Notes: generated by a model from the sequence alone, not told the origin. A DNA stretch of 34,005 nt from Pseudomonas vranovensis DSM 16006 (GCF_000425805.1 NZ_KE384457.1:193484-227488), one strand, 5' to 3'. Shown: positions 15,113-24,170, numbered from the stretch's first letter. Numbers and translations: made by a program.

Positions 15113-15758
15113 GAATATGGCCTCTGCTTGGGGAGGGTTGGTGCTGAGTTGAATGTAAAGTTATGGTTTGTATTTATGTGAATAAATAGATTTAAGATTC
15201 AGGATGAGCAATAGCCGGTTCTTTGGTGTCTGAAAATTTATAAATGTAGATGTTGGATTTTTAATGTTGAAATGCTGAGGTTTTTAATTGAATGAAACTC
15301 AGCTGCTCACGTGGTGATTTGAACGCCGTCGTGGGTAAATGTCAGCCCCATGGTATTGTGCTGAAAGCACTTTGTCGGCCATGTGCGGAAAAATGTCTTT
15401 GTGAGTGGCTGCATGGTTGTTGGAAGTTCTGAAATGGTTTTTAACGAAGGTGTGCGTTGTTGTGAACTTCCCGCAGCATAAGGGTAAGAGGCTGTGCTGG
15501 TCGCGCAATATTAGATTTGTGTTGTGGGTGCGCAGCTCTGCTTTAAATATGTTTACTGGTGTTCATGTGCGGTTTGTAAAGGGTGTAAATTTTTATGGAT
15601 AAGATCGGAGAGAGCTCAGTGGCAGGGCGCGGATGAGGTGCCTCGGGAAAATTTAATTAGAGAGAAGAGCATAATGCTAGTTTCGGGCGCGCACAGTCAG
15701 AGCCGGGTTGGCTTGGGTAAAGGAAGTTTGAGTAAAGTATTAAAGAGCGATAGATAAA
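15113..15758. other. AT-rich intergenic stretch upstream of galE
   Basis: About 650 bases without a gene I can support. The part nearest galE must hold its promoter; a weak TTCACA-17-TTTACA pair is present on the minus strand near 15150-15180. Short open frames on both strands here have no recognisable product, no ribosome site and odd composition. It may be a remnant left by recombination at the edge of the capsule-specific region. Confidence 0.5.
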
Positions 15759-15782
15759 CTACCCCGTCTCGCGACGGGGTAG
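15759..15782 (-). terminator. Rho-independent terminator after the kpsMTED operon
   Basis: A perfect 10-base stem, CTACCCCGTC-TCGC-GACGGGGTAG, begins 8 bases after the glycosyltransferase stop codon (15791), followed on the minus strand by TTTATCT. The T-run is short but the stem is strong. It closes the six-gene kpsM-to-glycosyltransferase transcript and separates it from galE. Confidence 0.85.
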
Positions 15783-15790
15783 AGTATTAC

Positions 15791-18238
15791 TTATACAGAC
15801 ACAGGGAAAGGAGCGCTTGAGCTTAGGGCTCTTCTCCAAGCTGGCGCGGTAAGTGAGTTAAGACGCTTCGATACATTTTTGTTATCGGGTGCAATCCTAG
15901 AGGCAGAGCTAAGATAAGCGATAGCCGCATCTTTTGAGCCCGCAGAAATATGAGCTTCTGCTGCCATACGAAGCGTTTTTAAATGTGCTGGGCTTAGCTG
16001 GGCTGCACGATCAAAATGAGTTGCAGCTTCCTCATAAAGTCCCTTGCTGTAACACTCCGCTCCGCGCAGAATTGAGGTTTCATAATCATCTGGTTGTGCT
16101 GCGCGTGTTTCTGCATTCGCAGCTACCAACTTTGGTTTGGCAACTGCTGGCGCTTGGGCTTTACTATCGGCCGGTTTTGGCACTGCTTTCGGTGGGTTTG
16201 AGGAAGCCGTATTTTGTACACCATGTATCACTTGGCCGGTGCCACCTTTGTACCTGTCAAAAATCGGACTAGTTGTCGGAATGACAGAGATTGTTCTCTG
16301 GAGCTTTCGAGTGTTTTCCGTAAAGCCACGTAGCTCGTAATAGTTGATTTCAGTTGTGGCTGTTATAGGGGAGCCATCCTCATAGCGAACTCGCCGTGTG
16401 ATCATTTCACCGAAGGAGTAGAAATCCTGGCGGAGGTATTTGATGAAACGAAGAACTTTTTCATAGTCCACCTCAAAACCTTGTTTGATAAGATCGGCGG
16501 CTTCGTCTGGGTTTCGAATCGTCATGCACAGGCCGTCAGTTGCATACCACGAGTCGCCAAATACATACAGAGGTTTTCCGTACATCATGGCGTACAGGCC
16601 AGTGCCAGAGTTTATAAGGGCGACGCTATGACATAAATCTAACAGATCATGGACGTTTATATCATGTACGGCCGTAGCACCGGGGATTTCTGGGATGTCA
16701 TCCTCGACCGGGTGCTTTTTATACAATATCTTCCATTCGGGCCCAAGTTCTTCTACGAGCGAACAAATCTTCGCGTGGAAGTTGTTGTAATTTCCAATGG
16801 CGCCTGAGAAATAGCGGATAACAGTATCATTTGGTTGCTGGAATGGAACAAAAAGAACTTTCTGATTAGGCTTGATGCCTAAGCGCTGACGGAGAACGAA
16901 TGTGTCCAAACGATCCGATTGGCGTTCCAGGTTGTTCTTGCCTTCCTTGATTTCCTCGATATAAGAAATCGTATGCTCTTTGTCTTCGCTGGTAAGTGTG
17001 AAGTTCCAGCGATTTTCGTTGTAGCTGTCGCTATCATTCAAGAAACCGCTGCGGTCGTGGTATACCGCTCCGGGTAATGCCCCGCGCTCAGAAATGATAA
17101 AAGGGAAATCGTTATTCTTGCACCATTGGTACAAGCTCAACAGTTTTTCATTGCTGTATGGGTTGCCAAATACGATACGAGTAATGCTGTGTTCATTCAG
17201 AAAATCGCTGAAGTCTCCGTTAGTTTCAAAGTCTTCTTCAGATACCTGAATTATTTTTCCTAGAAGCGGAGCGAATTCTCGCTGGCAGGTAAAAGGATTC
17301 TTCCGCAGCAGCAGAGTTCTGCCGCGATCTAGAGCGGGGAGTGGCTCATGCTCGGAACCAGTTTTAACAAACTCAGCCATCCGGTGTTGAAGATAACGAA
17401 GGTTAATATCTTTGCGGCGATGATATTTGACTTCGATTGGGTGTGGCGAGTGGAACATGTAAATGCCCTTGGCCGCCATCCAGTCACCATATAGGCGATA
17501 GGTAGCTTTCCAGCCATCGTACTTACATATTTTCATAAAGTTACCGGCCATAGAGAGCCAGTTGCTCGGAATAGGGAATTTCCGAACCTTACGAATCAAT
17601 CTGGTGGCGAACTCGTAATCTTCGAAGCCCCAACCCTCAAATTGTTCGTCTTGTCCGCCGCGAGACAGATAGTAGAATCTGTCAAGTACCACTACCGAGG
17701 TGCCCGACGAGAATTTTTCAATTTCTTCGCTATTATCTTTCAGCATCGAGTTGATGAAGTACTGACGCCAGTGGTCGGGCGCCATTCTTTGCATTCTGTC
17801 GAAGCCCAGCTCTGTGAGGTAAATCACAGGCAGCATCAGGAATTGATCGACCTGATTTTGAAGGTCGGATACTTGGATTTCTCTCAGAATGTCTTTGAAG
17901 AAGCCTGGATAGGGAACCAAGTCGGCATCCAAAAACATTAGAAACTGGCCTTTCGCTCGTTGTGCGGCGAAATTCCTTGCTCTAGCCAAGCTAAAGTCCT
18001 GAAAAGGCGTAGCACCAGTTCTACAAACTGTAGTTATATCGCTTGCCCGCTTATGTATCTCTTGGTAGAGATTGTCCGGTGAACCGTCGTCCACGACGAT
18101 AAAGTCTACTCCCTCTGGAAGTTCGGAATCCAGTTGGTAGTAATTGATTCTGTCCAGCAAATCCATGCGCTGTTCTGTGAGACGTAGCGGGATAATAACT
18201 GTCAGTGTTGGATAGGTGTTCTCGGCTAGAATTTTCAT
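15791..18238 (-). CDS. Trimodular capsule glycosyltransferase (GT-A, KpsC/S-like domain, TPR)
   Basis: An 815-residue protein with three parts. Residues 8-270 are a GT2-type GT-A domain: VIIPLR, FIVVDDGSPDN, the DAD metal motif at 104-106 and EGWGFEDYEF (201-210), the galactosyltransferase/polymerase-type acceptor motif. Residues about 305-650 resemble capsule-synthesis GT-B proteins: YKKHPVED (506-513) and NSGTGLYAMMYGKPLYVFG (543-561), the H-P and S-T-G patterns seen in KpsC/KpsS. A Pro/Ala/Lys-rich linker (about 672-715) leads to a TPR-like segment (718-795). It is the last gene of the export operon and the only evident repeat-unit transferase in the locus, so it probably makes or polymerises the capsule backbone. 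The sugars cannot be read from sequence. Confidence 0.82.
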   Translation of the reverse strand: MKILAENTYPTLTVIIPLRLTEQRMDLLDRINYYQLDSELPEGVDFIVVDDGSPDNLYQEIHKRASDITTVCRTGATPFQDFSLARARNFAAQRAKGQFLMFLDADLVPYPGFFKDILREIQVSDLQNQVDQFLMLPVIYLTELGFDRMQRMAPDHWRQYFINSMLKDNSEEIEKFSSGTSVVVLDRFYYLSRGGQDEQFEGWGFEDYEFATRLIRKVRKFPIPSNWLSMAGNFMKICKYDGWKATYRLYGDWMAAKGIYMFHSPHPIEVKYHRRKDINLRYLQHRMAEFVKTGSEHEPLPALDRGRTLLLRKNPFTCQREFAPLLGKIIQVSEEDFETNGDFSDFLNEHSITRIVFGNPYSNEKLLSLYQWCKNNDFPFIISERGALPGAVYHDRSGFLNDSDSYNENRWNFTLTSEDKEHTISYIEEIKEGKNNLERQSDRLDTFVLRQRLGIKPNQKVLFVPFQQPNDTVIRYFSGAIGNYNNFHAKICSLVEELGPEWKILYKKHPVEDDIPEIPGATAVHDINVHDLLDLCHSVALINSGTGLYAMMYGKPLYVFGDSWYATDGLCMTIRNPDEAADLIKQGFEVDYEKVLRFIKYLRQDFYSFGEMITRRVRYEDGSPITATTEINYYELRGFTENTRKLQRTISVIPTTSPIFDRYKGGTGQVIHGVQNTASSNPPKAVPKPADSKAQAPAVAKPKLVAANAETRAAQPDDYETSILRGAECYSKGLYEEAATHFDRAAQLSPAHLKTLRMAAEAHISAGSKDAAIAYLSSASRIAPDNKNVSKRLNSLTAPAWRRALSSSAPFPVSV

Positions 18239-18261
18239 TGTCTTGACGGGTATATGCCCAA

Positions 18262-19449
18262 TTAGAGGAGGCGGTTGTTAAGTTTGAGGTTGCTATCGGT
18301 TACTGCTTTTTCGAAATTGCTCAGTCTATGGCGGTAGATTTCATGAAACTCACTAATCGATTTGGGCGTAAGCTTCTCTCGAACAGCTTCTTCCACGCCT
18401 ACATCGGCTAAGTAATCCAGTGAGCAAGAAGTGATGCCGTGGAAGCCGGTCAATTCTTCTATGCGTACATCTGCAAAACAAATCAGAGCTGGGACTCCTG
18501 CTTGAATTGCAGCAACCCCTCCATGAATGCGCTCACCAACATAGACGTCGTATCGGCTGCACGCTTGTCTCCATGAGCCACAGTCTACGAAAGAGAAGTA
18601 TTTTTCAAAAGGAGAGGCTTGGCCTGTTTTCTGCAAGATTTGTTGGTTTATTAACTCTGTGTTAGGTTGTTGGAGGGCTTCGTTAAAGGAATCTGTAGTG
18701 TCAAGGATTTCGGTAAATTGATTGAGTTCTCCTTGAAAAATATAGTCCGCCTTTTGGTTGCGGAAGGCTTCCATTAGTTTATGGCCGCGGCTATTTTTGT
18801 ATGTGCTTAGAGCCAAATGGCCAGCGGTAAGTATGTTGTTTAATTTTTTTGGCGGTTTAATTGAGAGGACGTTTCTTGGGTATGCGAACATACTTGGGCA
18901 GCCGATAGCGGCTGCATTTTTGATCCCTATGCTCTTGACCCATTCAAGACTTTTGTCTCCGCGAACTCCGAAAAGTTCGGCTTTTTCGTCAAGAGATTTA
19001 AGGAGCTTTAAGATGCTTATATCTATTGAGTTTGGGTCGCCGACAGGTAATGAGTCTTGAAGTCCGATGCCTACGCACCATACTTTTATTGTTAAATTGT
19101 CAATGAGTTCCGCGATGCCGAGTTCGGTAGCATCACCCCGAAGAATGTTGGACATGGTGATCATCAGTCCATCAAAGTTCTCGTTCAGGGCAGCTGCGGC
19201 TTTCTCTGGAGATCCATAAAAATCAATAAAGAGAAATAAATCAATTTGGCTAGATTCATTTCTATTGAAGTCTAGCATCTGAATCATTGCCGATCGGTGA
19301 ATCATGTTTCCATTGTTGCCGACCAGCTCGGAAAATTTCAGATGCTCACGGAGAGTATTGCCAGCAGATAGAGGAACTCCTGTTTGGTACGGGAGGGCTT
19401 GCTTAGGAGGAGTGCTGGTGCCAGAGATTCTGGAAAATGCAATTCGCAT
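18262..19449 (-). CDS. Polysaccharide pyruvyl transferase family protein
   Basis: A 395-residue protein. The C-terminal YVGERIHGGVAAIQAGVP (about 313-330) and the following F-A-D-V-R-I-E-E-L run are the signature of the CsaB/WcaK-type pyruvyltransferase family, and FGVRGDKSLEW fits the mid-domain motif. These enzymes transfer a ketal pyruvate from phosphoenolpyruvate to a sugar, giving the polymer negative charge. The ATG has AGGG 8 bases upstream. It lies 24 bases after kpsD and 23 before the glycosyltransferase, so all are one transcript. AT-rich like its downstream neighbour. The N-terminal half is poorly conserved to anything I recognise. Confidence 0.78.
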   Translation of the reverse strand: MRIAFSRISGTSTPPKQALPYQTGVPLSAGNTLREHLKFSELVGNNGNMIHRSAMIQMLDFNRNESSQIDLFLFIDFYGSPEKAAAALNENFDGLMITMSNILRGDATELGIAELIDNLTIKVWCVGIGLQDSLPVGDPNSIDISILKLLKSLDEKAELFGVRGDKSLEWVKSIGIKNAAAIGCPSMFAYPRNVLSIKPPKKLNNILTAGHLALSTYKNSRGHKLMEAFRNQKADYIFQGELNQFTEILDTTDSFNEALQQPNTELINQQILQKTGQASPFEKYFSFVDCGSWRQACSRYDVYVGERIHGGVAAIQAGVPALICFADVRIEELTGFHGITSCSLDYLADVGVEEAVREKLTPKSISEFHEIYRHRLSNFEKAVTDSNLKLNNRLL

Positions 19450-19473
19450 ACTAAGACCCTAGCTCTTGAGTGA

Positions 19474-20565
19474 TCAGTTTGAAACGCCAACAGCACGACC
19501 TAGCAACATGGTCTGTACGATTGGTGAAATAACTTTTTGCCACTCATATATCGCCGCATTCGTCACATAAATGGTGTCGTCAGGTTTGATTATGATTTGA
19601 CGGGCATAGAAGACTGCTGCGGGATCACGCATGTCCAGGCGCAGAACAGTTGGTTTTGATGTTCCACCGACAGCCATACGGAACACGAAAACCCCTTCAG
19701 GGTTGGCATTCGCCTCACGCAAACCACCTACGCTACCCAGTGCATCCAGCAGGCTGGTGTTCTGGGAAGGCAAGTCTTTCAGGCCTGGTTCCTGTACAGC
19801 CCCCATCGCAACAAAGCGCTGACGGGCGCGATCCAGCACCACTTCCGAGTTCGGGCGCAGCACCATGTTGTTGCCGGCCAGTACATCTTCATAGTTGAAC
19901 TGTTGAACCTGGTTGCCCGTTCGCACGGTGACATTAACCAGATGCGGCTCCAGTACTGGGCCGCCCGCCTGGTTGACGGCGTCAAGCAGGGTCAACGGGC
20001 CTTGTAGAGTACTGAAGCGACCAGGCGCTTTTACCGCACCGGCTACCAGTACCGAACCCGACAGGTCGCCAACCAGCTCAACGTGAGTCTGCACGTCAGT
20101 GGTCACGCCCTTGAGCTGCTTGCGGATCATGTTCTCAACCTGGTTGAGGGTCATGCCTGCCACAAACTGACGACCGACGTAGGGCAGGGAGATCATGCCC
20201 TGGTCGTCGATGCGGGTCTTGAGCTGGGTGCCGCCGGTGGCCAGTGGCGCGAACAGCGCCGAGCCTTCCGGCGCGTTGTCGGTGATCAGCACATTGAGGA
20301 TGTCGCCAGCCATCAGGCGCGCGGTGGGCGCGACCGGCTTGGCGATGCTCGACTGTACCGGGCGCACTGCACCGCGCATGTAAGGCGCGATGGTGTTGGC
20401 GTTGATTTCAACCAGGTTGTACGGCTGGTTCTTGGCCTCGATGTCGCCCTTGTACGGGCCGGCACCGGAAAGGGTGCCGCCACATCCCGCCAGGCCCAGG
20501 GTCGCGAGGGTCAGTGCTGCCAGTTTCAGATTGAACTTGTGAGAGACAACAAGGGATTTAATCAC
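19474..20565 (-). CDS. kpsD: Outer-membrane polysaccharide export lipoprotein (OPX; KpsD/CtrA/Wza type)
   Basis: A 363-residue exporter. A lipoprotein signal ends at LAGC (Cys28). A polysaccharide-export domain (about 75-160: 'AGDILNVLITDN', 'GMISLPYVGRQFVAGMT') is followed by SLBB-type repeats (GAVKAPGRF near 176 and MGAVQEPG near 254), and a C-terminal hydrophobic helix could span the outer membrane. It is shorter than E. coli KpsD (about 560) and closer in size to CtrA/BexD. The GTG start overlaps the kpsE stop by 8 bases and has GAGGA about 5 bases upstream. It forms the outer part of the capsule export channel. Confidence 0.9.
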   Translation of the reverse strand: MIKSLVVSHKFNLKLAALTLATLGLAGCGGTLSGAGPYKGDIEAKNQPYNLVEINANTIAPYMRGAVRPVQSSIAKPVAPTARLMAGDILNVLITDNAPEGSALFAPLATGGTQLKTRIDDQGMISLPYVGRQFVAGMTLNQVENMIRKQLKGVTTDVQTHVELVGDLSGSVLVAGAVKAPGRFSTLQGPLTLLDAVNQAGGPVLEPHLVNVTVRTGNQVQQFNYEDVLAGNNMVLRPNSEVVLDRARQRFVAMGAVQEPGLKDLPSQNTSLLDALGSVGGLREANANPEGVFVFRMAVGGTSKPTVLRLDMRDPAAVFYARQIIIKPDDTIYVTNAAIYEWQKVISPIVQTMLLGRAVGVSN

Positions 20566-21664
20566 GATGATCCTCGATCGAAGCCAGGATGAAGCGGGTA
20601 ATGCCGTACAGCATGAGCAGGCCTAGCAGGATGGTTGCCAGGTTGTACAAGCGCTCTGGGTACAGGGCCAGTTGTGGGGTGTTGGGGCTGACTACGGTGA
20701 CCAGGGTGCGGATCTTTTTGCTGGCCTCGATACGGGCGTTGTCGAGGGCGGCAACCGCGGTCTTGTAGCTCTCTTCGGCGATGCCGGCGTCCAGGGTCAG
20801 TTGCTGGTAACGCGAGGCGACTACGTTCAGTTGAGAACCGTTGGGCGAGGAAACCAGCAGGCGTTTTTCTTTGGCCAATTGCTGGGTGATCGCGTTGACC
20901 TTTTGTTTCTGCTGTTTTACCTGCGGCGAGTCTGCACGCAGTTTGAACAGCATCTCTGTGAGTACCGCCTGCTCTTTTGTGTACTGGCCTTCGAGGTCAG
21001 CAATGATGGTGGCGCGACTTTGGGCAGTGTTGCCACCGTCCAGTACCTTGTTGACGTTCTGGAAGTCGAGCAGTTCAGTCTTGCGCTCGGCGTAGTTGAC
21101 GCGGGCGGTTTCCAGTTCGCCTTTGGCAAACTTCATTTGCTCGCGGGCAATGCTGTGGCTCACTTCGTTGACGAAGTGCTCGCTGGCCTTGAGGATGGTG
21201 CGCAGCATCTGCTCCGACAGCTCTGGCGTGAAGGCTTGTACTTCAACGCGCAGCAGGCCGGTGGTTTCGTCGTAGTGTGCCGACACCATGCGCTGGTAGT
21301 ACTTGAGCAGGTCTTCGCGTTCGGCATCCTTGTCGAGCCAGAAGAAGATGTCGCTGCGCTGGGCGGCATATTGCTCGATCCAGCGCAGGCGCTCTTCGAG
21401 CAGCAGCATCATGTCCATCGACACGATGTACTCGCGCAGGTACAGGGTTTCTTCCCGGGAGGCCGGGTTGGTGCCGGTCAGCAGGGTGGCCAGGCCTGGT
21501 ACCTGGGCGCCCTGGTTGCCGCCATCCTGGCGGACTACCACCTGGGCGGAGCTGACGTAGCGGTCGGAGGCGAACACGCCGTAGTAGATAGCCGCCAGGA
21601 TCATCGGCACGATCACCATGCCAATCGCCAGGCGCCAGCCCTTGTTTTTACCCGTACTGCTCAT
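20558..21664 (-). CDS. kpsE: Capsule export inner-membrane protein, PCP-3 type
   Basis: A 368-residue KpsE/CtrB/BexC protein. One transmembrane helix lies near 11-30, a long periplasmic region with coiled-coil-like stretches (about 190-300) follows, and a second helix is close to the C-terminus (LATILLGLLMLYGITRFIL). It links the KpsMT transporter to the outer-membrane exporter. The frame stays open to 21904, but that part copies the out-of-frame kpsT gene. The ATG at 21664 has AAGGA about 9 bases upstream and starts MSSTGKNKGW, which is the real N-terminus. Confidence 0.92.
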   Translation of the reverse strand: MSSTGKNKGWRLAIGMVIVPMILAAIYYGVFASDRYVSSAQVVVRQDGGNQGAQVPGLATLLTGTNPASREETLYLREYIVSMDMMLLLEERLRWIEQYAAQRSDIFFWLDKDAEREDLLKYYQRMVSAHYDETTGLLRVEVQAFTPELSEQMLRTILKASEHFVNEVSHSIAREQMKFAKGELETARVNYAERKTELLDFQNVNKVLDGGNTAQSRATIIADLEGQYTKEQAVLTEMLFKLRADSPQVKQQKQKVNAITQQLAKEKRLLVSSPNGSQLNVVASRYQQLTLDAGIAEESYKTAVAALDNARIEASKKIRTLVTVVSPNTPQLALYPERLYNLATILLGLLMLYGITRFILASIEDHRD

Positions 21665-21716
21665 ATGTGATGCATCCTTGATGTGGAACGGTGCTGCGAT
21701 AAAAGGGGTGTTGGGG

Positions 21717-22370
21717 TCAGCTGTTGTAGGCCTTGATGCCTTCGGCGACGTCTTCGTAAACCTGAATGCCGCCATCACGTACCAGCAGGACGATATCGCA
21801 GAGCTTCTCGATCTCCGGCATGGAGTGGGAGACCAGCACGACGTTCGATTTCTGCAGTTTTTCCTTGAAGGCTTCGGCGCATTTGCGCTTGAACTGGGCA
21901 TCACCTACCGACATCACTTCGTCGATCAGGTAGTAGTCGAAGTCGAATGCCATACTCAGGCCGAAGGCCACTCGGGAGCGCATGCCGGAGGAATAAGTCT
22001 TGATCGGCTCATCGATCCAGTCGCCGATCTCGGCGAATTCCTGGACGTAGCGGACCTTCTCGCGCATGGCTTCGCCTTCGGCGCCGTACACCCTGCACAC
22101 AAACTTGATGTTGTCGCGGCCGGTCATGCTGCCCTGGAAGCCACCGGTCAAACCCACAGGCCAGGAGATGCTGCGGTCGGTCACTACCGAGCCGGAGTCT
22201 GGAATGTCAGCCCCGCCAAGCAGGCGCATCAAGGTGGATTTTCCCGCGCCATTGCGGCCAATCAGGCCGATGTTCTTGCCTGGCGGAATGGCCAGCGACA
22301 GATTACGAAAGACGTATCGGCGACCATTGGGTGTCAGATAGGACTTGGTGACGTTTTTAAGCTCGAACAC
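21717..22370 (-). CDS. kpsT: Capsule ABC transporter ATPase
   Basis: A 217-residue ATPase of the KpsT/CtrD/Wzt-short type without a carbohydrate-binding C-terminal domain. Walker A GRNGAGKS is at 38-45, the signature YSSGM at 126-130, Walker B YYLIDE at 146-151 and the H-loop His at 182. It powers export of lipid-linked capsule across the inner membrane. The GTG start has AAGGA 9 bases upstream; 12 bases separate it from the kpsM stop. Confidence 0.95.
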   Translation of the reverse strand: MFELKNVTKSYLTPNGRRYVFRNLSLAIPPGKNIGLIGRNGAGKSTLMRLLGGADIPDSGSVVTDRSISWPVGLTGGFQGSMTGRDNIKFVCRVYGAEGEAMREKVRYVQEFAEIGDWIDEPIKTYSSGMRSRVAFGLSMAFDFDYYLIDEVMSVGDAQFKRKCAEAFKEKLQKSNVVLVSHSMPEIEKLCDIVLLVRDGGIQVYEDVAEGIKAYNS

Positions 22371-22382
22371 GGTGGACTGTCC

Positions 22383-23225
22383 TTATCCGTTCTTGGTCGA
22401 CATCAGGTGCAAACGGCGGGCACGGTAGCTGCCCAGCGCAATGAACAGCAGCACGATGGTGAAGGTGATGACGTAGGTTTCAGACACACCATCGACGGGG
22501 GTGTAGTGGGGCAGTACTTCAGCGCGGATCAATTCGACCAGGTGCAAAAATGGGTTGAGCAGCAGCACCGGCATCATGGCCTGAGGGAGGTAGGCTGCTG
22601 GCATGAGCACGCCGGAGATGAAGTAGAGCGGGAAGAAGGCCATACGGATGACTGTCTTCAGACTTGGCAGGGCATGAGTGATCAATGCCAGCAACATGCC
22701 CAGGCCAAAAGCGAACAATAGGCCCAGGGCCAGGGTCGCCGCCCACTGCAGTGGGCTGTGTACAGACATGTCGAACCCGTACCAGGCAAAGCCGAAAATC
22801 AGAATCGCGTATACGGTCGCGCTGATGCAGGCTTCTACCAGTACCCGGGCAACATAGGTGTCCAGAGGTTTGATTTGCTTGTAGCCGAACAGCGAGCGGT
22901 TCTCGCGAAGGCTGTCCATCAAGCGCAGGGCGGTGTTGCGGTACAGCAGGAAAGGGGCCATGCCTACCAGCACGAATACCGGGTAGTCGATGCCGGCTAC
23001 GGTGCGACCGCGAATCAGCGCGAATAACACACTGAAGATAAGAAGATGGCAAATAGGCTCAATCAACGTCCAGACCGCCCCCATCCGACGATCACCAAAA
23101 CGCGCGCGCGCTTCGCGGAGAACCAGGGCAAAGATGACTGATTTTTGAATCTGGAAGGAAGAACGAGGCTTCAAGATGTTTACCGCAAAGCGAAGCAGTG
23201 TGCCGGGGCACACTGGTGAATTCAT
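22383..23225 (-). CDS. kpsM: Capsule ABC transporter permease
   Basis: A 280-residue ABC-2 type permease with about six transmembrane helices and the family's REARARFGDRRMGAVWTLIEP amphipathic lead-in near 37-56. It pairs with KpsT to move the finished capsule chain through the inner membrane. It is about 20 residues longer at the N-terminus than E. coli KpsM, and the ATG at 23225 lacks a clear ribosome site, so the true start might be slightly inside. First gene of the six-gene export/biosynthesis operon. Confidence 0.94.
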   Translation of the reverse strand: MNSPVCPGTLLRFAVNILKPRSSFQIQKSVIFALVLREARARFGDRRMGAVWTLIEPICHLLIFSVLFALIRGRTVAGIDYPVFVLVGMAPFLLYRNTALRLMDSLRENRSLFGYKQIKPLDTYVARVLVEACISATVYAILIFGFAWYGFDMSVHSPLQWAATLALGLLFAFGLGMLLALITHALPSLKTVIRMAFFPLYFISGVLMPAAYLPQAMMPVLLLNPFLHLVELIRAEVLPHYTPVDGVSETYVITFTIVLLFIALGSYRARRLHLMSTKNG

Positions 23226-23296
23226 TTCAGGAAAACCCTGTTCCGCGCCGTGTTTTGGGGGAACCGGATAGCTTCCATGCTGTAAAGGCCCGCGAG

Positions 23297-23324
23297 ATTA
23301 ATCGCTAGATGGCATAAGCGTCAA
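23297..23324 (-). promoter_or_regulatory. Possible sigma-70 promoter of the kpsM operon
   Basis: On the minus strand, TTGACG (23324-23319), a 16-base spacer and ATTAAT (23302-23297) lie about 70 bases before the kpsM ATG. The -35 box matches 5 of 6 and the -10 box 4 of 6 consensus bases. It is the only good candidate in the 159-base gap. Confidence 0.5.
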
Positions 23325-23384
23325 GCCAGAGGACTGTAGGACAATTCTTTCGGACTAATGGTATTTAGCCTTCATCGGGTGCCA

Positions 23385-24170
23385 TCAAAACGCCAGCTTG
23401 TAACCGATCATCAATAGCATTCCTGCCAGGCAAGGGCGCAATACGCTGTCGGAAATTTTACCGGTCAGGTGGCTGCCGAAGTAGATGCCTGGCAGCGACC
23501 CCAGCAGCAGGTAGCCCAACAGCGACCAGTCCATGTTGCCCATGCTGGCATGGCCCAGACCGGCGACCAGAGTGAGGGGGACGGCATGTGCGATTTCGGT
23601 GCCGATCAGGCGGCGGGTAACCAGGAACGGGTAGAGCAGGAACAATGCCACGGTGCCCAGGGCGCCCGCACCGATTGAGGTCAGCGAGACCATGACGCCG
23701 AGGATCACACCGGTGACAACGGTCAGCAGGTTGAGGCTGGTGCCGCTCAGGTGGTAGCGGTCGCCGGCGTGTTTGCTGGCGAAGGCTTGCAGTTTGCTTT
23801 TGAACAGGATGGCCAGGGCGGTGAGGATCAGCACCACGGCCAGGCCTTGTTTGATCACGGCGTTGGCGGCCTGGGTGTCGGCGTCCAGGGAGCTGAGGAA
23901 CCACAAGGTCAGGGCGGCCGCCGGGACGCTGCCCAGGGTCAGCCAGCCGGTGATCTTCCAGTCGATGTTCTTGTTTTTGCCATGCACCCACACGCCGCTG
24001 GCTTTGGTGATGGCGGCGTAGAGCAGGTCGGTACCGACGGCGGTGGCCGGGCTGATGCCGAACCAGAGAAGGATGGGGGTCATCAAGGAGCCGCCGCCGA
24101 CGCCGGTCATGCCGACGATAAAACCTACGACGAGGCCTGCAATGGTAAAGCCGAAAGAACCTACATCCAT
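23385..24170 (-). CDS. TSUP (TauE/SafE) family membrane permease
   Basis: A 261-residue membrane protein of the TSUP family, with about seven to eight hydrophobic helices and the N-terminal GMTGVGGGSLMTP motif followed by TDLLYAAITK, which are typical of TauE/SafE. Members export sulfite, sulfoacetate or other small organosulfur anions; the substrate here is not evident. The ATG at 24170 (MDVGSFGF) is preferred because translation from 24236 would add a hydrophilic tail before the first helix. It is probably the chromosomal neighbour of the capsule locus and not part of it. Confidence 0.88.
   Translation of the reverse strand: MDVGSFGFTIAGLVVGFIVGMTGVGGGSLMTPILLWFGISPATAVGTDLLYAAITKASGVWVHGKNKNIDWKITGWLTLGSVPAAALTLWFLSSLDADTQAANAVIKQGLAVVLILTALAILFKSKLQAFASKHAGDRYHLSGTSLNLLTVVTGVILGVMVSLTSIGAGALGTVALFLLYPFLVTRRLIGTEIAHAVPLTLVAGLGHASMGNMDWSLLGYLLLGSLPGIYFGSHLTGKISDSVLRPCLAGMLLMIGYKLAF

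Noticed and set aside
15299..15508. Small 69-codon frame upstream of galE
   Set aside because: No ribosome site, no recognisable domain and unusual His/Asn-rich composition in an AT-rich spacer.
18330..18340. GGCGGTAGATT, a match to the ops/JUMPstart core that recruits RfaH
   Set aside because: It is on the plus strand inside the pyruvyltransferase gene, which is transcribed from the minus strand, and far from any operon start.
21665..21904. N-terminal extension of kpsE by 80 codons
   Set aside because: It lies within kpsT in another frame and has low-complexity Ser/Arg/Pro content; the ATG at 21664 has a ribosome site and gives the normal N-terminus.
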